This document shows positions 1 through 9,470 of a stretch of DNA of 64,000 bases, one piece after another (the first letter of the stretch is position 1; each line of letters opens with the position of its first letter). The stretch spans positions 20,500,175-20,564,174 of the forward strand of contig OY987303.1 in assembly GCA_963920635.1 (NCBI GenBank), read 5' to 3'. The notes beneath the pieces are model-generated. The model was not told the DNA's origin. It did no database searches and saw nothing but the letters and a program-made list of their open reading frames with translations. Position numbers and translations under genes: made by a program. The DNA is from Pseudeuparius sepicola. Its lineage: Eukaryota > Arthropoda > Insecta > Coleoptera > Anthribidae.

Positions 1-306
1 TTTAAGAAACTCTATATGCTCTCTGATATTTAACATGTACCTATTTTGTATTTTAATTCGTAAGTGTTCCAATATTTAGATACATTTCTGTAATATTTTT
101 GACGTTTTATTCACCTTATCTGACAATAACTAATTTACAACAAAGCACATTTGAAATAATTGGAGAGTAACCATGGAAACGCATCATACATACCAAACAC
201 TATATTGTCTGCATTCTTTATTTTCTGTCAATTAAATTTATTATAATATCCCGATAAAATGTTTTAAGTTTCCGTTTTCAAAGAAGTATAATAAAAAAAT
301 ATCGTT

Positions 307-424
307 CATTACACGTCCAGAAATAGATTTTTACGTGCTTGCATGACTTCCCGTGTTCGGCTGCGCCTCACACGGGAATTTGTCACGCGCGCACGGAAAA
401 ATCTTTATTTCCAGACTCGTAATG
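307..424. repeat. Small hairpin (MITE-like)
   Basis: The two halves are imperfect inverted copies: an outer stem around ATTACACGTCCAGAAAT at the left and its complement at the right, and an inner stem formed by CCGTGT and ACACGG around a GC-rich loop. It is compact, GC-richer than its surroundings and has no coding potential. A short inverted-repeat transposon is the likely identity; no clear target duplication is visible. Confidence 0.5.
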
Positions 425-999
425 AAATATACTATTATTGTCGTCGCTATAGGATTATACATTTTTTTATCAGAATTTTGAATATTGTTGAAACCATTAT
501 TGGACACTTATTCTGTAGTACCCTTGGTAGAACCAATTTATTATAATTAATATTATTTATTCAGTAACAAGATAGATATAATAGTGGTCTCAATACTGTA
601 GTCTCGCTACGGTTCTTGTGCTTACATAAGTATCTAGGTGGGTACCACCGTTGAGTGAAGAAATATAGCTAATAATTTTTCCTTCCCTCGCCCTCATTAG
701 TAGGTACTACTCAATATTAACATACTCGTTAACGCATTAACACGTTAGTTATATAAAGTGTCCTTTTCGATGTACTGGAATAAAAAAACTAAAGATTTAA
801 GTAATTAATTTGTTTTTTAATAAATAAAATATTTATGTAGGTATTTCTTGGAAAATTATATACAATACTACACGTTATACAATACATAATGTAGTTTACG
901 CTGAGTGAAAATATCACAGATTTGATATTATCAATACCCAAAACCACATATTTCCGATACAAAATTCCAAAAGGCGGCACGATTTCACCAACAGAACAA
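425..999. other. AT-rich stretch, nothing recognised
   Basis: AT-rich sequence with short open frames only. I see no domain, repeat or RNA structure in it. Confidence 0.4.
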
Positions 1000-1330
1000 A
1001 TCAGGGACCCGATTCTTTGCGCAAAATCGCTGGAATTCCAAACAATCGTACGTTGTACCTATCCTCACTTTCTTGCACATCCAACCACACAAGAAAATAC
1101 AGCAAAAATGCTGTATACGAAAACGTAAAAACAAGTCAAATTAGCGCAATGCCATCCTCTCAAACTACAGATAAGAAACCCGATTTTTAGCACAAATTCG
1201 CCGAATTTCTGAAGAACCGCACGTTATTCCTATAGGAATATATTCCCATTTATTGCACAGCCCACCGTACAACAAAAATACGAAATTTTTACAATAAAAC
1301 CACGAAAATTGTCATATTTTCACAATGAAA
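1000..1330. repeat. Diverged tandem duplication
   Basis: Two successive blocks of roughly 170-190 bp share an ordered set of short matches: a CCCGATT block, GCA-AAAT-CGC, CGTACGTT or CGCACGTT, TTGCACA, and an ACAA-AAATAC block. The copies are well diverged, so the duplication is old. No coding potential. Confidence 0.4.
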
Positions 1331-1689
1331 AAAAAACTGTGTCAACAAAGGGACGTCCTGGTTTGTTTTCTCCTCAGCAGAATGACAACTGCCAAGTGAC
1401 GTTAGTTAGGAATACTGGATCACTTTGGTAACCCTGTCCATCCGCATCTCCCCCGTACACGTGGGAGGGTCTATTATTGACCTCCACCAGAAGGTATCCG
1501 AAGAAGTCTTTCAAGGTCATTGCCAAAGAAGTGGTGACAACATTTCTGTCACCTGTTTACCTGTCCAGGTGTGTGCCGCCGAGTCTTTTAGGGAAAAAAA
1601 GTGTCACGTGACATAGCTGAAGAAGTCGTCAACAATAACCAGAAGAGGTTGTTGAAAATTGTCGAATCATCCTAATTAATTATTCTTTG

Positions 1690-1940
1690 GTAACAATTTT
1701 TTTCAAAAATTTAACATAACATTTATTAGGAAAATGACGTCAATCTAATTCTTGGAAATGTTTTGCATAAACATGTTTACACGAATGAAGCCTTATTTTT
1801 AGTGATTAGTTTTTAGATAACAATTTTTTTTTCAAAAATCCAATTAACTACAAAATAACATATTTTTGAGAGAGAGAGAGAGAGAAAATGACGTTAATCA
1901 AATTATTGGAAACTTTTTAAAATAAACATGTTTGTAAGAA
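1690..1940. repeat. Tandem duplication with GA microsatellite
   Basis: A segment containing TAACAATTTTTTTCAAAAAT, then AAAATGACGT, a TTGGAAA block and AAACATGTTT occurs twice in tandem with about 120-130 bp spacing. The second copy contains a pure GA microsatellite at 1868-1884. Confidence 0.55.
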
Positions 1941-3097
1941 GAAATGTGAAAATTGCAACGATAAGGTTTTACTGATAAGACTCATGAGGTGAGTGTATAG
2001 TGGACCTTTGAAGATTTTTTTTAGTGATAAGGCACAAAAACATATATATTTTTTCTTTATTATAATACACAAATAACATTGAATTTATTGCGGTAACACA
2101 CCGTCTATATAATTGTAAATAATACAAGCAAAATAATAGATACTGCACATTGGTATTAATAAATATTTTTTTGTTTCAATCATAATATAATAATTATTGA
2201 AACAATAAATCAATAAATAATAATAACGATGTGATGTGTGATGCTTCGTGTTTCACTGGTGGTGTCTGCGTCTTTTACTGCAAAAAAAAACGAGATTAAT
2301 AATAATTTTAAAAAAATGAAATGAAATTCTTACAATTTTTTCAACTAGGTGAAATTGATTCGTAGCAAAACAAATCAATAGTCGAAGAGTTGCTAGTTGG
2401 TAAAGGATAATTTTCTATGGACTTCTCGCAAAAACAAAAAGTTTTTTTTACAATGGTGACACCACCAAAATGTTTGTGGAATCCAAGTTGTTTGCATTCT
2501 CTTGGTCGTCGTCGTCATCGTCCTCGCATCAGTTGCTTGGAAACGATGTGGTGATTCTATGATTTCTTCCAGCTATGCTCATCAAGTTGTGTCATTGAAA
2601 CCCCCAAGGTAAACTGTCTGTGTACACATAATTTACTATTATTTTGTCATCGTAAGGACTTTTTTTTCTGTGTAGACGTCATGTTTTTTTGTAAACTATA
2701 GAATTTTGTTGAATTTCGAATTGTGTATTATGAAATAAACATTTATCGTATTCGTCAAATGTAATTTCTTTTAAAGATGATTCTGAATACCTTTTGCGTT
2801 TTTAATAACCTCATAATAATTATTTTCAGAGAAAATTTTTATAGAATACATTTAGATCGTAATCCAATAAAATGAGTCATTAATTTTCCACTTGTTTCAT
2901 CTTTCATCAAACCTAAAACTTTTTTGTTTTTTCTGGGTATGTTATGACTCAATGTACACCACGTGAGTGATGATGCGTGTTGCTCGCTACAGATCGAAAA
3001 AAGCCATTTTATGGGTCAAAATGTTGAATCACCACGTACTTGCACATTAAATCTTAAATTGATTATTTTCAGGGTAATCCGATGTATCAAATTTGTG
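1941..3097. other. Unassigned AT-rich sequence
   Basis: Contains a low-complexity run of CGTCGTCGTCATCGTCCTCG near 2503-2526 and several A/T homopolymers. No gene or mobile element was recognised. Confidence 0.35.
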
Positions 3098-3099
3098 TA

Positions 3100-3713
3100 C
3101 AGTGTGGCCCGTTTGGAATGGAGACACCTCTGTAAAATTGTTATATTTACTCAGATTATAAAAAACTTTTTTTTGTTAGATAGGTCTCACCTTCCAATTG
3201 TTTTAAAAACCAAACACCTGGCTAACTGCGACATTTTTTTATACCCCCAAAATTCAAGAAATCATATTACGCATTTTTTATCAAGAAAATTTACTAAAAA
3301 TAGTTGTTTAGAACGAACCAAAAATCCAAAATCCAAAGTTTTATCAAAATGAAAAAATAAAAAATTTCCGAAAAAAAAAAATTGAAGGTCCAAAAATCAC
3401 ATTTCAATCAATTTTAGGTTTAGCAAAGTTAATTTTTTACTTCAAATTTCCATGGCACACTTTGCTATCCGTAGAAATTCATTAAAATGTGATTTTGGGA
3501 CCTTCAATTTATTTTGTTCGGAAATTTTTTATTTTTTGATTTTGATAAAACTTTGGATTTGAGATTTTTGGTTCATTCTAAACAACTTTTTTTAGTAAAT
3601 TTTTTTGATAAAAAAACGCCTAATATGACCTATCTAACAAAAAAAAGTTTTTCAAAATCGGAGCAAAAATAACAATTGTTCAGAAGAGTCTCCATTCGAA
3701 ACGGGCCACACTG
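3100..3713. mobile_element. TA-flanked foldback element, CAGTGTGGCCCG family
   Basis: The ends are inverted copies starting CAGTGTGGCCCGTTT, flanked on both sides by TA (3098-3099 and 3714-3715), the target duplication of Tc1/mariner-type transposons. Nearly the whole length folds back, with the two arms meeting near 3400; both arms contain a copy of the TTGAAGGTCC block. The left arm has small internal differences from the right. No transposase is encoded, so it would need one in trans. Confidence 0.75.
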
Positions 3714-3764
3714 TATATCCTGTTTTATATGGTGATATATATCGTCAACAAAAAAGTTGTATAT

Positions 3765-4371
3765 TGTCACACCGGACTGGGAATGCCCTGTGTGTGCCTG
3801 GAGAGAACCACCCTGTTGTCAATCCCGACTTGCCGGGGATCTTTGAGGGGGGCGACTGGCAGTGGATGTTAGACATAGGTAATCCCAGGAGAACACACAC
3901 GTTACTAACGACACGAGGTAATTATAAAAACTTGGTTTTATTCGGACGACTCACAGTATGGCTTTTAGGACACGCATCCTATGGCGATCAGGGCGGCGAC
4001 TCGGACGGGCGAGGGAGGCAGGCTTTTCGCGACCGTTCGGACCTACGGCGGGCGGACCGCGGATCCGGGGAACCGGACGTCTCAGAACACCCTTCGACCC
4101 CCAACTACCCCAGCGCTCCAAGGGTGGCGAACACGCCGATGCCCTTGCAGCTAACTAGGGGGAACTCCACCTGTTTCGACCCCGGTGGCGAGTACGCCGA
4201 TGCCTTGGTCTCCACAGGGGAGTAGTCGAGGATCTAGTGGTGACTAAGAAGCCGATGCCACTGATGTCCAGCTCTTGGCTGGCGCCGAATTTATACCCGT
4301 TGATTCTGCCGAATCAGCGGCGGACTTTGATTTGTTACTGTTACTACTTATAAATTGTTCCTCGTATTTAC
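3765..4371 (-). mobile_element. GC-rich block resembling a solo LTR
   Basis: On the minus strand a TATAAAT box overlaps GGCGCC (near 4281-4296), and about 350 nt downstream lies a polyadenylation signal AATAAA (3937-3942). The minus-strand 3' edge reads GTGTGACA, consistent with an LTR ending in CA. GC content is far above both flanks. The same stretch happens to be open on the plus strand for about 150 codons, but that frame shows no domain. No target duplication could be identified, so the boundaries and the LTR identity are tentative. Confidence 0.35.
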
Positions 4372-5270
4372 ATTATCGACTTTCCCTTGTATACATTGAT
4401 GAGGATGTTTTCTAAACATTTTAGTAATTAGGGTCATCCGCCTCCAGGTGTAAAAATAATTAGTTTGACTATTTGAACATAGATGGTTCTCAGTGTCACT
4501 TTTGTGACAATATAATACTATCGGTGTCACAATAGAGTAATTATTTAGCTTTATCGCCAAATTTCATCATTATATAATTATAATGAAAATCATAGAGGAA
4601 TTTTTTGAAATGTCTAGTATACACATACCTACAAAAGTAGGTTTATTTAATTCAACTTTAAGCCTTTTCATTTCGATCATAACTACATATTTGTCAATAA
4701 TTAGAGAACTGTGAAAATTTTGTTGAGAAATGTAATACCGAGCACCATATCTGCCAGACCATTTCGTTACTAACTTTACATCCCTATTTTTTTTACGTTC
4801 TCAATAGTTTTACCATACCATGTTCGTTAATTTCAAGAATTTTTTTTCAAATTCATTATTACTACATTTGCGCAGTTCTGTGTTTAAATCAATATACTTT
4901 TTAATCCAACAGTTTGAATTTTAAGCAGCGATGAATTTTTGTTACTACAATTCCCAAATCTATTGCTTGTTTCAAACTTCTATAATGAATAACATAATTC
5001 TTTTTGTTATATAAAGTAGTTAATAATTTCTTTAAATCGGAAGCTGAAGTCGGTGGAGTTAAATGTTCAGGACATAGAGGCAAGTCCTTGTGTAAATTAA
5101 ATAATTCTCTAGGATAGTGTAAATCTACTTCAAGAACATTACCATATAGTCACAATTTACTGAAATGGTCTATAGTTGTTTGTTTTCCATGGCCTCCTCC
5201 TACATTTCTTAATGTGACAATCCAAGATTAGCATGTCTGGCGGAAATAACTTGTGACAGAGGCCTAATTA
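4372..5270. other. Unassigned AT-rich sequence
   Basis: No repeat partner inside the window and no coding signal that I can support. Confidence 0.35.
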
Positions 5271-5277
5271 AACTTGA

Positions 5278-5455
5278 TTATATTTCGGCGTGCAGTTCTC
5301 GATATCATTTTGAACACCAGGTAATACGGGCTGTTTCCTGCTACTGCGCACAGTCTTTAAAAATATAAAACGTTTTTCCCCCACCACCCGTCGGCCATGA
5401 TGCCCCTTTGCTGGGCTCTTCGATTTCATTGTACATTTTTTTTTCTTGACAATCA
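5278..5455 (+). repeat. Left inverted terminal repeat of DIRS-like A
   Basis: Matches the reverse complement of about 8030-8203 with few differences, including the blocks TGCTACTGCGCACA and CCACCACCCGTCGGCCATGA. The sequence left of 5278 has no counterpart at the right end, which gives the boundary. Confidence 0.7.
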
Positions 5456-6357
5456 TCGTATTCTCTAGGTAAAGATTGGCCTTTTCTTATCTTTCACTGA
5501 ATATGCTGCACCAGGATCTGCAGAATTCCGGGTACCTTTTTGGCAAACCCACCACTGGCATCCTCGCTTCTTCAAATAATCGAACCTTTATAATCTAAGC
5601 CAAGGTCTGATTAGTCTTTCTCCTTAAATCGAACCAAATAACTGGATTCGAAAAAGTACCGATCGCAGCAGTAACTATTAAAATTATCATCAGCCCTCTA
5701 TAGTTGAGCCCACAATAATTATTAACCAGTTTATCATCCCCTTCAATTATAAAATGGAAGGTCTGTAGGCAAAAGAAAATATTCCCATATCATGGCAAGA
5801 TATTTGAAATTATATATATAATAATTAATTTAGTAGATAAAATAACGAGTTTTGCAGCCACTAAACTACTAAGTAAAACTACACAGCCGTAAACTAGCTA
5901 TTTATAATAATTAACTTAATTATTAGTATAAAATATATAAACCATAACTCGATGGGAGTTAAAAAAAAGTTTATGAGTCACAAGTGTTTGGGACGATACC
6001 CCCCATATAGGAGAGGACCTACGTTGTACCCTAAGGTCGTCAATGTTTGGTTTACTAAGAAAATCGGGACGACTCAACACAGGTCATTAAAACTGGTAAC
6101 CAATGGCGTAACTACAGGGTGTTGAGAGTGTTCAGTGAACACGGGCCCAGAGCTGCTAGGGGCCCACCGCCACCAAGATTCATGCAGGGCACATAAATTT
6201 CGGTTTTTCCGACGCGAGCCGATTGATGTGGTGCTGCGTAATAACCGACGAGTCAGAATCTCTAATCGGTTATCTACATAGAGGGCCATTTCGCAACAAT
6301 GAAAATTCAACGGTAGTACAAAACATGCATAATAACTTAAGAGTAAATGTACCTACA

Positions 6358-7002
6358 GGACGATCCAAACTCGACTCCCCAGGCCTACTGCGTGAACACA
6401 AAAATTGGAAATAAAATTTTGAACAGGGGTTTTTAAATGGGATATACTATAATGCCCAATTATGACCGAAAATTTGCTCTTTTGTTGTTTGGGGGAAATG
6501 GCCGCTGTGACGTCATCAATACTTTCCCCCAGAAACATACTTTTTTTTTCCTAAATATCCTTATCATTCTCAACAACTTTTATAGGAAAAGATTTTCTGT
6601 ATCTTTTATTGTTCAAAATTTACAATTGATAGAAATTATTTAAGAGAATGTTAGGTTGTCTTGTGCCCCTTAAATTTTTTTCAGCTGGAATATTAAAAAA
6701 CAATTTTTGTAACAAACTATAATAGCAAACAAGTCAGTAACAAGCACACTTCAAAAATTTAAAAAATACTCCAGTCGAACAAATTTAATGGTACAGAAGG
6801 CGCCCTAACATACTCTTGAATAATTTCTGACTATCGCGATTGTTTTCATGGCTAGCTACATTTCGGAGAACCGATCCTAGTAAATAGAAAAAATTCCATG
6901 TTTTTCATTCCATTCCATTAATAGCCCTTGTTTGAAATTTTATTTTCAGTTTTCGTGTTCCGCAGTAGGCCTGGGGCGTCGAGTTTGGATCACCCTGTGC
7001 AG
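6358..7002. mobile_element. Foldback element inside DIRS-like A
   Basis: The left arm (from about 6358, with GATCCAAACTCGACTCCCC) is inverted against the right end near 6955-7002 (GGGGCGTCGAGTTTGGATC). A TA precedes the left end. The left arm at 6440-6620 also matches, in inverse orientation, the sequence at 40040-40230, so this is one member of a dispersed family. Confidence 0.5.
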
Positions 7003-7555
7003 AACGTACATGGTGATTCACCATTTTGACCTATAAAATGACGTTTTTCGACCTGTAGTGAGCAATGTGCATTATTTTTAACTGTTGGTCAATACAAAAT
7101 TTAAGTTGGATTATTCTCTATGCACCTACAGGGTGCCCCATTTTCGCTACTTTTGCGAGGTATCTCATCGGTTATTTTTAGAAATAGAGAGTTGCGGTTT
7201 TTGGGACACTGACCTACTTTTTCATAAAAAGAAAGGTTCGTATACAAAATTTTCATGCGACCCCCTTAGTTTTTAAACACAAGGTGATTTTCAAAATTTG
7301 CCATTTTCAGGCACCCCCTATATCCGTTAAACGCTAATCGTCCGCTATGGATTTTTTCACCTAGAATTCAGTGGCGTACATGGTATTTTTCTAGAAGGTA
7401 AGCATTTCAAAATATAAATATAACTTGCACAAGTATCGAAAATGGGACATCCTGTACAATGTATGTCATTGTTACACCACTCTCAAACATAAAAAAACAG
7501 GGGCCCACCTGAAATTTTGAACACGGGCCTACTCTTCCATAGTTACCCCACTGCT
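6940..7555 (+). repeat. Dispersed repeat, copy 1 (partner at 40.2-40.8 kb)
   Basis: The order of blocks is the same as at 40255-40775: TTTTCGTGTTCC, CCTGGGGCGTCGAGTTTGG, AACTGTTGGTCAATACAA, TTAAGTTGGATTATTCTCTA, ACTGACCTACTTTTTCATAA and a final ACTCTTCC-TAGTTAC block. Both copies lie on the plus strand. It contains several ACAGGGTG-type blocks, as often seen at foldback-element ends. No protein is encoded. Confidence 0.6.
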
Positions 7556-7882
7556 GGTAACGGTTCTGGCTCGAATATTGGGCCAGAGAATGCAGACTGT
7601 TTTGCTAACAAAACTAAATAATAGGTGGTCTCTAGAAACCCAACAAAAAAATTTTAATTCCTTATATGTCGGAACTATCGCTCCAAGCAAGAACCCTTCT
7701 AACTCTGTGTAGTGAATCAGAGCCGACAAGTTAAGACCACCATATTGTAACATGCTTGTTGACTCATAGAAAGGCTCAATTCCGGTATTGAAGCAATCAT
7801 TTAGTTAAGTCCCGTGAAAGATGGGTATGTATCTATTATGCCATCATTTACGCGTTTTACGACAACCCTTTCTTCTAACAAC

Positions 7883-8000
7883 TACCTGGTATATCAAAAC
7901 GATATCGAGGACTGCACGGCGAAATATAATTGGACGATCAAAAGAACTTACCTGAAGTTCGATCGTAATTATATGAGCCGTGCAGTCCGAAGATATCATT
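7883..8000 (+). repeat. Internal complementary region of DIRS-like A
   Basis: Reads as the reverse complement of the circularised end junction: GATATCGAGGACTGCACGG corresponds to the inverted left end, and CTGAAGTTCGATCGTAATTA to the inverted right-end extension. In DIRS elements this region is thought to template closure of the circular DNA intermediate. Confidence 0.7.
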
Positions 8001-8491
8001 TCCCTCCCGCCCGTTGGCCCAATTCTGGTCGCAAAAACGATATCTTTAAATCCATGAAATGGAAGAGCCCAGCAAAGGGGCATCATGGCCGACGGGTGGT
8101 GGGTGAAAAAATGTTTTATATCATTAAAGAATGTGCGCAGTAGCAGGAAACAGCACGTACTACCTGGCGTTCAAAATGATCTCTTCGGACTGCACGCCTC
8201 ATATAATTACGATCGAACTTCAGCTAAGTTATTTTGATCATCCAATCGTTGACTGACGTATTTATAAAGACTTCTCACGGCTATAGCTTCATGTCTTGGA
8301 AAACAGATTGCTCTGATGGCTAACAATGTGTTTTGCATTGTATTTTGTCACCGGAAATCGCATGGTGAGTTGAAAAAGTGTCAGGCGTGACAGCCGTGAG
8401 CAATCTTTATTAGATACGTAGAAATAAGATCCTACAAGTCTAGAGAACCACAATATAATAAATAAATATACAATACAATAGTTGTGACTAG

Positions 8492-8517
8492 TTTCTGCTC
8501 TACTGAGCTATCATCAG
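8492..8517 (-). ncRNA. Hammerhead-like ribozyme core, left pseudo-LTR
   Basis: On the minus strand the order is CTGATGA (8511-8517), a stem-loop with GCTC/GAGC pairing, then GAAA (8492-8495), followed by CTAGTC. CTGATGA and GAAA separated by a short helix form the conserved core of hammerhead ribozymes, which are known in Penelope-like pseudo-LTRs. Stems I and III are weak here, so self-cleavage is uncertain. Confidence 0.55.
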
Positions 8518-8737
8518 ACTTAGTAATTCTAAAAAGAAGAGAAGCTAACATACAAATTTACAATGAAAATAGTTATCTTACCAAAGGTTTTAGATATTGA
8601 TAACAAAAAATTTATAGGAATTAGAATAATGACATTGATAGAAGTTATGTATACAATACATAGTGTTAAATAATCAAGTAAATTTAGAAAATTATTAAAT
8701 ATATATATATATATATATAAATTTTTTGATTATTATT

Positions 8738-8890
8738 TGAGTGGTACCTATATATTGAAAGTAAATTTATGTTTAATTAAGAACTTATAATATAATTTAT
8801 TAATATGGTAAATTGGATAACCATTATTAATGCCTAATTGTTTAATAATATTTAATTCTTTTTTGAAATTTTTTTCTGATAAAGGTATAG
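8738..8890 (-). pseudogene. Penelope RT C-terminal remnant
   Basis: Read on the minus strand, this gives a short open stretch with the pattern KELNIIKQL-INNGYP followed by a leucine/lysine-rich tail. The NGYP motif after an EL-x2-I helix is typical of the segment between the reverse transcriptase and the endonuclease in Penelope-like proteins. It is inverted relative to the adjacent endonuclease, so it cannot be expressed together with it. Confidence 0.5.
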
Positions 8891-8906
8891 AAAAAGTAAA
8901 AAAAAA

Positions 8907-9252
8907 TCTGGTGTTTATGAATTATCTTGTGATAATTGTAATAGTGTATATATTGGTCAAACTGGAAGAACTTTCGAAATTAGAGTCAATGACCATGTAA
9001 AATTAATTGATAAGAATAAAAACACAGACGTTACTTTAACTACTTCTTTATTTTCAAATCACATATTAGAAACTAATCATAATTTTGATATTAGTAAAAA
9101 TTTTGAAGCTTTACATATATATACAACAAAGGTAAAAAAATAGATTTATTCGAAATCTTAGAAATTTTTAAATATGTTAACAATCCTGAATTTAATTGCC
9201 TTAATAACAACATACAATTTGAATTTAATAATTTTCTAAATTTACTTCATTA
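8907..9252 (+). pseudogene. GIY-YIG endonuclease remnant (Penelope-like)
   Basis: The frame from 8907 shows GVYELSCDNC, then YIGQTGR, an IRVNDH helix and FSNHILETNHNF. These are the GIY and YIG motifs, the following Arg and the conserved H-rich helix of the GIY-YIG nuclease that nicks target DNA in Penelope-like elements. The frame stops at 9141-9143 after a run of seven A; the expected C-terminal segment (KIDLFEILEIFK) continues in another frame to about 9252. So a frameshift lies within 9133-9140. There is no start codon or complete RT, so this is a relic. Confidence 0.75.
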
Positions 9253-9320
9253 TTTCTGTTCTCTAACTGTTTTCATTGTAAATTTGTATGTTAGCTTCTC
9301 TTCTTTTTAGAATTACTAGT

Positions 9321-9346
9321 CTGTTGATAGCTCAGTGGAGCAGAAA
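9321..9346 (+). ncRNA. Hammerhead-like core, right pseudo-LTR (degenerate)
   Basis: The inverted partner of the left motif, on the plus strand: CTGTTGA in place of CTGATGA, then a GCTC/GAGC hairpin and GAAA at 9343-9346. The core substitution (A to T) would be expected to abolish catalysis. Confidence 0.5.
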
Positions 9347-9470
9347 CTAGTCTCTAGACTTGGAGGATCTTATCTCTACGAATTTAATATGAACCACTTA
9401 GAGTGTCTACATTTGGATTTGGATAATGCTAATCTTTATTAGCTAATACGTCAGTCAACGGTCCAATATT

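Larger units (their letters stand above)
5278..8246. mobile_element. DIRS-like element A (non-autonomous)
   Basis: Three linked parts identify it. The left inverted terminal repeat (about 5278-5455) begins TTATATTTCGGCGTGCAG. The right one (about 8030-8246) is its inverted copy, sharing the block GCCCAGCAAAGGGGCATCAT, and carries about 42 extra bases at its outer end. An internal complementary region (about 7883-8000), just before the right repeat, is the reverse complement of the right end joined to the left end. That is the organisation known from DIRS1. The interior is about 2.4 kb, is entered by a foldback element (6358-7002), and encodes no recognisable recombinase or reverse transcriptase. 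Mobilisation would depend on another element; DIRS element B in this window is a candidate helper. Confidence 0.7.
8414..9430 (+). mobile_element. Penelope-like element fragment
   Basis: A 12-bp direct repeat AATCTTTATTAG flanks it (8402-8413 and 9431-9442). It has inverted terminal segments of about 150 bp (the block CATACAAATTTACAATGAAAA and its complement), each with a hammerhead-like motif. Between them are a minus-strand piece of the RT C-terminal region (8738-8890) and a plus-strand GIY-YIG endonuclease (8907-9252). RT followed by GIY-YIG and pseudo-LTR ends is the hallmark of Penelope-like elements. The change of strand near 8893 shows an internal inversion, common in copies of this class. 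Confidence 0.75.
8247..9460. mobile_element. CGTTGAC-family MITE, copy 1, split by Penelope fragment
   Basis: Inverted ends read CGTTGACTGACGTATT at the left and AATACGTCAGTCAACG at the right, flanked by a 7-bp near-duplication ATCCAAT (8240-8246) and GTCCAAT (9461-9467). With the internal Penelope insertion removed it is about 190 bp. Its body (for example CTCACGGCTATAGCTT and TGATGGCTAACAATGT) is found again, inverted, at 37717-37893. It sits exactly against the right end of DIRS-like A. Non-coding; the transposase family is unknown. Confidence 0.65.

Noticed and set aside
3764..4225. 153-codon plus-strand frame
   Set aside because: GC-rich DNA with few stops; no domain, and the same block has LTR-like signals on the opposite strand.
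8699..8720. TA-repeat as a possible promoter or origin
   Set aside because: Simple microsatellite inside the Penelope fragment.
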